Assembly: GCA_013811645.1 (NCBI GenBank)
Contig: JACCUU010000179.1
Coordinates: forward strand, 1 to 9,959
Origin: Actinomycetota bacterium
GTDB taxonomy: Bacteria; Actinomycetota; Thermoleophilia; Gaiellales; Gaiellaceae
Direction of reading: 5' to 3'
DNA: 9,959 nucleotides
Shown piece after piece: positions 6,019 to 9,959 of the stretch. Numbering within the stretch: the stretch's first letter is position 1; every line of letters starts with the position of its first letter. The notes under the pieces were generated by a model. It did not search any database. It was not told the origin of the DNA and was given only the letters and a program-made list of their open reading frames with translations. Position numbers and translations under genes: made by a program.

Positions 6019-6861
6019 CTACCGAGACGCGGCTGCTCGCAAGTGGGAGAAGACGTCCGCCATCTCGAGCGCGCTGCGAACGGCCTCTGCGCCCTTCTCG
6101 ATGCGCGGCTCGGCCTGCTCGACGTGATCGAGCGTCAGGAGGCCGAACGAGACGGGAACGCCGGTCTCCAGTGCGGCGAGCTGCAGCCCGCTCGCCGCCT
6201 CGCTCGCGACGTAGTCGAAATGCGGAGTGTCTCCGCGGATGACGCAGCCGAGGGCGACGATGCAGGCAAATCGGCGCGTCTTGGCCAGGGCAGTGGCGGC
6301 AACGGGCAGCTCGAAGGCGCCCGGAACGACCATGATGGTGATCGCATCGCGGCGCACGCCGGCTGCCTCGAGCTCTTCGAGCGCACGGTCGAGCAGGCGC
6401 GAGGTGACGTTGCCGTTGAATCGGGAGACGACGAGCCCGACAGCGCGCCGGCCGCCGTCGGGAACGCCCTCGAGGACGGCGTATCCCTCCGGGATCTCCA
6501 GATCGCCGGCCGCGTGCTCGAGCGAGGGTGCGACTGCGATGGCATTCCCGATCTCCGCGTCGGGCTCCGACTCGAGCGGGAACACCTCTTGCTCGGGAAG
6601 CTCGGGATCAGGCTCGGGCAGCTCGGGCTCGGGCAGCTCGGGCTCGGGCAGCTCGGGCTCGGGCAGCTCGGGCTCGGCTTCTTCCGCCTCGGGAGCGGGG
6701 GCTGCGATCGACCATGTCTCGGCCGCGTCCGCAGGTCTCGCTGCCGCTCCGCTCGCGGCGTCCCGCACATCGCCTGGCGAGTCGACGGAACGAGGCCATT
6801 CCGAGAGGACGTTCTCGCTCGAGTCGTCGATGTCGATGTCCGTGTCGCCGTCTCGGCTCAT
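6019..6861 (-). CDS. ribH: RibH, lumazine synthase with long acidic N-terminal extension
   Basis: RibH condenses 5-amino-6-ribitylamino-uracil with 3,4-dihydroxy-2-butanone 4-phosphate to 6,7-dimethyl-8-ribityllumazine. The catalytic domain is residues ~125-280 (about 155 residues, the normal full length), with SRFN (146-149), VPGAFELP (179-186) and GDTPHFDYV (210-218, catalytic H214). Ahead of it are ~125 extra residues: an acidic start ([12 protein letters not shown]), an Ala-rich stretch, then Glu/Pro-rich sequence with four EPELP units (63-82) and a variant up to ~92. The region has no predicted fold I recognise and looks disordered. The ATG at 6861-6859 overlaps the ribBA stop (ATGA) and has GGGGAG 6 nt upstream, so the long form is very likely translated; there is no alternative start near the core. 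In known icosahedral 60-mers the N-terminus faces outward, so the tail would probably coat the capsid. Confidence 0.95.
   Translation of the reverse strand: MSRDGDTDIDIDDSSENVLSEWPRSVDSPGDVRDAASGAAARPADAAETWSIAAPAPEAEEAEPELPEPELPEPELPEPELPEPDPELPEQEVFPLESEPDAEIGNAIAVAPSLEHAAGDLEIPEGYAVLEGVPDGGRRAVGLVVSRFNGNVTSRLLDRALEELEAAGVRRDAITIMVVPGAFELPVAATALAKTRRFACIVALGCVIRGDTPHFDYVASEAASGLQLAALETGVPVSFGLLTLDHVEQAEPRIEKGAEAVRSALEMADVFSHLRAAASR
6611..6676. repeat. 15-bp tandem repeat inside ribH (four perfect copies plus 6 bp)
   Basis: The unit GGCTCGGGCAGCTCG occurs four times without a mismatch (6611-6625, 6626-6640, 6641-6655, 6656-6670), followed by a partial unit. It encodes the EPELP repeats of the RibH tail on the minus strand. 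A decayed relative lies just left at about 6590-6610. Perfect nucleotide identity, not only protein identity, suggests recent slippage expansion, and copy number may vary between strains. Confidence 0.95.
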
Positions 6862-8141
6862 GCGTCGCTCCCCGGCTCGAGGTCGGGCTCCAGGCGCGCG
6901 CCCTGGTGATGCAGCTTCGTGATCGTGTGTCCGAGCTTCTCACGTTTCACCGTGAGATACCTGGCGTTCTCCGCCTGTGGCTCCACCTCGATCGGCACCT
7001 GCTCGACGACCGTCAGCCCGAAGCCGTCGAGACCCGTGAGCTTGCGCGGGTTGTTGGTGAGGATCCTGATCGTCGTCAGCCCGAGATCGGCGAGGATCTG
7101 GTTTCCGATTCCCCAATCGCGCGCGTCCGCGGGAAACCCGAGCTCGAGGTTCGCCTCGACCGTGTCCAACCCGCTCTCCTGCAGCTCGTACGCCTTGAGC
7201 TTGTTCAGGAGCCCGATTCCGCGGCCCTCTTGGGCCATGTACAGGAGGACGCCGGTGCCCTCGGCCTCGATGCACGCGAGCGCGAGTGAGAGCTGCTCGC
7301 CACAGTCGCAGCGAAGCGAGTGGAAGACGTCGCCGGTGAGGCATTCCGAGTGCACGCGAACGAGCACGTTCTCGGCGCCCTGGACGTCGCCCTTGACCAG
7401 CGCGACGTGCTGCTTGTCAGCGATCAGCTCGCGGTACGCGATTGCCTGAAACTCGCCGTGGTCGGTCGGCAGCCGGACCGAGACCACTCGCTCCACGAGC
7501 TTCTCCATACGCCGCCGGTGCTCGATCAAGTCGGCGACCGTGATCATCTTCAGGTCGTGCTGCCGGCTGAAAACCGTGAGGTCGGGCACCCGAGCCATCG
7601 TGCCGTCCTCGTTCATGATCTCGCAGACGATCCCGGCCGGAATCACGCCGGCGAGACGGGCGAGATCGACCGCGGCCTCGGTCTGCCCGGATCGCTGTAG
7701 AACGCCACCCGGCTTCGCCCGCAGCGGGAAGACGTGGCCTGGCTGGACAAGGTCGTGCGGGCTGGAGCCGGGATCGATTGCAACCTGGATGGTGCGCGCG
7801 CGATCGGCAGCCGAGATGCCGGTCGAGACCCCTTCTCGCGCCTCGATCGAGACCGTGAATGCCGTGCCGAGCGGGGTCTCGTTGTGCTCCGTCATCGGCC
7901 GCAGGGCGAGCTCGTCGCAGCGCTCGGGGGTGAGGCAGAGGCAGATGAGCCCACGAGCGTGCGTCGCCATGAAGTTGATCGCCTCGGGCGTGACGAACTG
8001 GGCCGCGATCGTCAGGTCGCCCTCGTTCTCGCGGTCGGCGTCGTCGACGACGATCACGAACTTGCCCGAGCGGAAGTCCTCGATCGCCGCCTCGATCGTC
8101 GAGAACGGGGAGAGGATCTCCGGCTCTTTGACCGTGCTCAT
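6858..8141 (-). CDS. ribBA: RibBA, bifunctional DHBP synthase / GTP cyclohydrolase II
   Basis: The 427-residue fusion supplies both riboflavin precursors. The RibB half (about 1-210) makes 3,4-dihydroxy-2-butanone 4-phosphate from ribulose 5-phosphate; it shows [11 protein letters not shown] (33-43), [13 protein letters not shown] (106-118) and GHVFPL (135-140). The RibA half (about 215-405) opens GTP; it shows [17 protein letters not shown] (265-281, zinc cysteines C267, C278, C280), [15 protein letters not shown] (307-321) and the ILTNNPRKL block (360-368). In the RibB half the usual GHTEA is SGQTEA, with Q153 in place of the His that binds the second metal in E. coli RibB. I recall Gln also occurring here in some RibBA lineages, so loss of activity should not be assumed. 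The ATG at 8141-8139 shares one base with the ribE stop (TGATG), and the stop overlaps the ribH ATG. Open frame upstream to 8747 is a shadow of ribE. Confidence 0.96.
   Translation of the reverse strand: MSTVKEPEILSPFSTIEAAIEDFRSGKFVIVVDDADRENEGDLTIAAQFVTPEAINFMATHARGLICLCLTPERCDELALRPMTEHNETPLGTAFTVSIEAREGVSTGISAADRARTIQVAIDPGSSPHDLVQPGHVFPLRAKPGGVLQRSGQTEAAVDLARLAGVIPAGIVCEIMNEDGTMARVPDLTVFSRQHDLKMITVADLIEHRRRMEKLVERVVSVRLPTDHGEFQAIAYRELIADKQHVALVKGDVQGAENVLVRVHSECLTGDVFHSLRCDCGEQLSLALACIEAEGTGVLLYMAQEGRGIGLLNKLKAYELQESGLDTVEANLELGFPADARDWGIGNQILADLGLTTIRILTNNPRKLTGLDGFGLTVVEQVPIEVEPQAENARYLTVKREKLGHTITKLHHQGARLEPDLEPGSDA
6868..6873 (-). promoter_or_regulatory. Ribosome-binding site deciding the ribH start
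   Basis: GGGGAG on the minus strand lies inside the end of ribBA, 6 nt before the ribH ATG. It is the clearest Shine-Dalgarno in the rib cluster and supports initiation at the far upstream ATG, hence the N-terminal extension. Confidence 0.75.
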
Positions 8142-8743
8142 CACTCTGATCGTAGCCGCGGGATCAGGAGCCGCTCGACGTACTTTGCCAGCACGTCCGC
8201 CTCGAGGTTGACGTTCTGACCCGGTCGAAGAGCCGAGAGCGTGGTCGCCTCGAGTGTGTGCGGCACGAGCGCGACCGCAAACTCCTCCGGCCCCAACTCG
8301 GCGACCGTCAGCGAGACACCGTCGATCGTGACGGAGCCCTTCTCCACGCAGTACCGGAGCACATCCGGCGGCGCCCCGACGAGAACGCGCAGCCCCTCTC
8401 CGTCGGCCTCCACCGACTGCACGCGCCCCACCGCGTCGACGTGACCCTGGACGTAGTGACCGCCGAGCGGATCGCCCGCCCGCACGGCCGGCTCGACGTT
8501 CACCGCATCTCCCTCCACGAGACTGCCGAGCGTCGAACGCGTGAGCGTCTCGGGAACAGCGTGCAGCGAGATCTGCGCGCCCTCGATCGAACCGGCGGTC
8601 AGGCAGACGCCGCTGATCGAGATCGAATCCCCGATACCAAGCTGCACGGCCGTTTTCGGAGCTTCCACGACGAGAGCGAGACCTCCCGCACCGCCCTCGG
8701 TGGAGACGACCCTGGCGAGCTCGCGCACGATCCCGGTGAACAT
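8141..8743 (-). CDS. ribE: Riboflavin synthase, alpha chain
   Basis: Riboflavin synthase (ribE in Bacillus naming, ribC in E. coli) converts two 6,7-dimethyl-8-ribityllumazine molecules into riboflavin and a pyrimidine that RibH reuses. The 200-residue protein has the hallmark start MFTGIV and two lumazine-binding barrels, about 1-97 and 98-195. The first contains [15 protein letters not shown] and the [10 protein letters not shown] stretch; the second opens with [13 protein letters not shown] and contains [17 protein letters not shown] 8743-8741 is fixed by MFTGIV; the frame remains open far upstream only because of high GC. The gap to ribD is 14 nt with no obvious Shine-Dalgarno, and the stop overlaps the ribBA start. 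Placed between ribD and ribBA, it completes a standard rib operon. Confidence 0.97.
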   Translation of the reverse strand: MFTGIVRELARVVSTEGGAGGLALVVEAPKTAVQLGIGDSISISGVCLTAGSIEGAQISLHAVPETLTRSTLGSLVEGDAVNVEPAVRAGDPLGGHYVQGHVDAVGRVQSVEADGEGLRVLVGAPPDVLRYCVEKGSVTIDGVSLTVAELGPEEFAVALVPHTLEATTLSALRPGQNVNLEADVLAKYVERLLIPRLRSE

Positions 8744-8757
8744 GCAAAGACGGTAGC

Positions 8758-9714
8758 TCAGGGCTCGTGGACGTAGCCCTGGATCACAACGTCGTCCCCG
8801 ATCGGCCGAGATTCGAGCCGGGCTAGCGCGATCGGGGCCGAGAGTCCGGCGAGCATCCCCGAGCCATCGCCTGCGAGCTTCGGCGCGACGAACACGAGCA
8901 GCTTGTCGACGAGATCCTGCTCGAGGAAGGCCGCGGCCAGCGTCGGGCCGCCCTCGAGCAGGAGCGACTGCACGTCGTCGGCTGCAAGCGCCTCGAGCTC
9001 CTCTCTCAAGTTTCCCGATCGGAGCTCGAGCTCGGAGCCGTCCGGCAGTGGCCCGCGTCCGAAGGCCAGCCGGCGCGGCTGGCGGACGACCGGGACGCCG
9101 CGAGCGTCGAGGCGCGGGTTCTCCCAACGCACCGTTCCCATTCCCACCGCGACGGCGTCGGTGGCTGCTCGCAGGAGGTGCACCAGGCGACGAGAATCGT
9201 CGCCACTCACCCAGCGCGAGTCGGGCATCGCGACCCGCCCGTCCAGTGACACGGCGACCTTGTAGGTGACGAACGGCCTCAGCTCGGTGACCCACGTCCG
9301 CCACTCCTCGATCTGCTGGCGACAACGGAAAGCGATCTCGCCTTCTGCGAGCTCAACCTCGATACCCGCCTGCTCGAGCTGCGCGAGCCCGCCGCCGTGA
9401 TCCGGATGGGGATCCAGCTGGCCGGCGACGACGCCAGCGACGCGCGCCTCGATCAGCGCGCCGGCGCACGGCGGCGTGCTCCCGTGATGCGCACAGGGCT
9501 CGAGCGTGACGTACACCGTCGCACCACGCGCCTTAGCACCGGCGGCAGCAAGTGCGTCTACCTCGGCGTGCGGTCCCCCTTGCAGCGCGTGCCAGCCTTC
9601 GCCGACGATCTCTTCGCCCGCGACCACCACGGCGCCGACGACGGGATTCGGGTGCGTCGTGCCGCGCCCCTGCTCGGCGAGCTCGATGGCACGCGCGAGA
9701 AACTCGTCATCCAC
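8758..9714 (-). CDS. ribD: RibD, bifunctional pyrimidine deaminase / reductase
   Basis: RibD carries out the second and third steps of riboflavin synthesis, deaminating and then reducing the ribosylaminopyrimidine made by GTP cyclohydrolase II. The N-terminal deaminase (about 1-145) has [10 protein letters not shown] (21-30), the zinc and proton-transfer site HAE (H49, E51) and [11 protein letters not shown] (73-83, zinc ligands C74 and C83). The C-terminal reductase (about 148-318) has [13 protein letters not shown] (150-162), [12 protein letters not shown] (191-202) and [15 protein letters not shown] (251-265). At 318 residues it is somewhat shorter than the ~360 typical of the family, but both halves look intact. 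GTG 9714-9712 is the start: AGGA lies 7 nt upstream, an in-frame TAG lies four codons upstream, and homology starts at once. It is the first gene of the rib cluster, 49 nt after the peroxidase-like gene. Confidence 0.96.
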   Translation of the reverse strand: MDDEFLARAIELAEQGRGTTHPNPVVGAVVVAGEEIVGEGWHALQGGPHAEVDALAAAGAKARGATVYVTLEPCAHHGSTPPCAGALIEARVAGVVAGQLDPHPDHGGGLAQLEQAGIEVELAEGEIAFRCRQQIEEWRTWVTELRPFVTYKVAVSLDGRVAMPDSRWVSGDDSRRLVHLLRAATDAVAVGMGTVRWENPRLDARGVPVVRQPRRLAFGRGPLPDGSELELRSGNLREELEALAADDVQSLLLEGGPTLAAAFLEQDLVDKLLVFVAPKLAGDGSGMLAGLSAPIALARLESRPIGDDVVIQGYVHEP

Positions 9715-9763
9715 GACACGATCCTAGGCTCGTCGAGGGAGAGGCGACGCCGTCACCACCGAG

Positions 9764-9959
9764 TCAGAAACCTCGGCTCGCCGGGTCGACGCCCGCAAAG
9801 GCGAGGAAGTCGCTCATCGTGAAGTTGCCTGTTCCGCCGAACGGGGCCGGGAGCGTCGGCCGCCATCCTGGCTCGGAGAGGAACCCGCTCGGGTCGAGCT
9901 CGAGGAGCCCGATGAGCACTTCGGCCACGATTCGGCCGCCCACCGGCCCGAGCCGTTCC
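9764..9959 (-). CDS. Animal-type haem peroxidase family protein, C-terminal end (partial)
   Basis: An open frame enters from the right edge and ends at TGA 9766-9764, giving 64 residues. It reads ERLGPVGGRIVAEVLIGLLE, then a segment with GWRPTLP, then NFTMSDFLAFAGVDP. The order LGPVGxRIVAExLIGLL - W.P.LP - F.M.D.L.FAGV resembles the extreme C-terminus of bacterial members of the animal haem peroxidase superfamily. I recognise this from pattern memory and only the tail is visible, so catalytic and haem-binding residues cannot be checked. It lies 49 nt upstream of ribD on the same strand, so the two could share a transcript. No terminator, clear promoter or FMN riboswitch is visible in the 49-nt gap, although a riboswitch could lie further upstream, outside the window. 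Confidence 0.7.
   Translation of the reverse strand, partial: ERLGPVGGRIVAEVLIGLLELDPSGFLSEPGWRPTLPAPFGGTGNFTMSDFLAFAGVDPASRGF

Noticed and set aside
6591..6676. CRISPR-like short repeats
   Set aside because: The units are contiguous 15-bp coding repeats without spacers.
6043..6909. Plus-strand frame with GQLGL repeats opposite ribH
   Set aside because: The repeat is only the antisense reading of the 15-bp ribH repeat; the opposite strand has a clear lumazine synthase with a good start signal.
8144..8747. Longer ribBA reading frame starting inside ribE
   Set aside because: RibB homology starts just after the ATG at 8141, which overlaps the ribE stop; the extension is a frame-shifted shadow of riboflavin synthase.
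9715..9763. FMN riboswitch upstream of ribD
   Set aside because: The gap is only 49 nt and contains no sequence resembling the conserved FMN aptamer; an aptamer needs well over 100 nt.

Overview
The window is a stretch of high-GC bacterial chromosome with every gene I accept on the minus strand, tightly packed and often overlapping. The order rpmB - asp23-like - fakA - (fakB) - recG - rsmD is a Gram-positive/actinobacterial arrangement. Together with the GC content, the GTG starts and the style of the RibBA and RecG proteins, it suggests a deep-branching actinobacterium (Thermoleophilia-like). That lineage is an inference, not something the sequence proves.

Reading in the direction of transcription (right to left): the window opens inside the last 64 codons of a gene that looks like an animal-type haem peroxidase (9959-9764). 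Next comes a complete riboflavin cluster, ribD (9714-8758), ribE (8743-8141), ribBA (8141-6858) and ribH (6861-6019), joined by short gaps or TGATG/ATGA overlaps. It makes riboflavin from GTP and ribulose 5-phosphate. A GC hairpin at 5982-5964 probably ends it. Then follow rpmB (ribosomal protein L28), an Asp23/Gls24-family gene, fakA (fatty acid kinase), a stand-alone receiver protein, a DegV/FakB fatty-acid-binding protein, recG and the start of rsmD. FakA and FakB together phosphorylate exogenous fatty acids; RecG remodels replication forks; RsmD methylates 16S rRNA.

Most of the window is housekeeping and I see no new defence or mobile system. Several things are unusual. (1) RibH carries a ~125-residue acidic, Pro/Glu-rich N-terminal extension built partly from a perfect 15-bp tandem repeat, and its start is supported by a Shine-Dalgarno and a stop-start overlap. 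(2) The asp23-fakA gap is almost entirely a ~165-bp foldback element with 21-bp terminal inverted repeats and nested inner palindromes sharing one centre. (3) The recG 5' end keeps its conserved N-terminal coding sequence but has no ATG, GTG or TTG in frame upstream of codon 1987, and a pair of inverted palindromic (REP/BIME-like) repeats sits exactly there. (4) An orphan receiver gene lies between fakA and fakB. (5) The RibB domain has Gln where the metal-binding His of the GHTEA motif is usually found.
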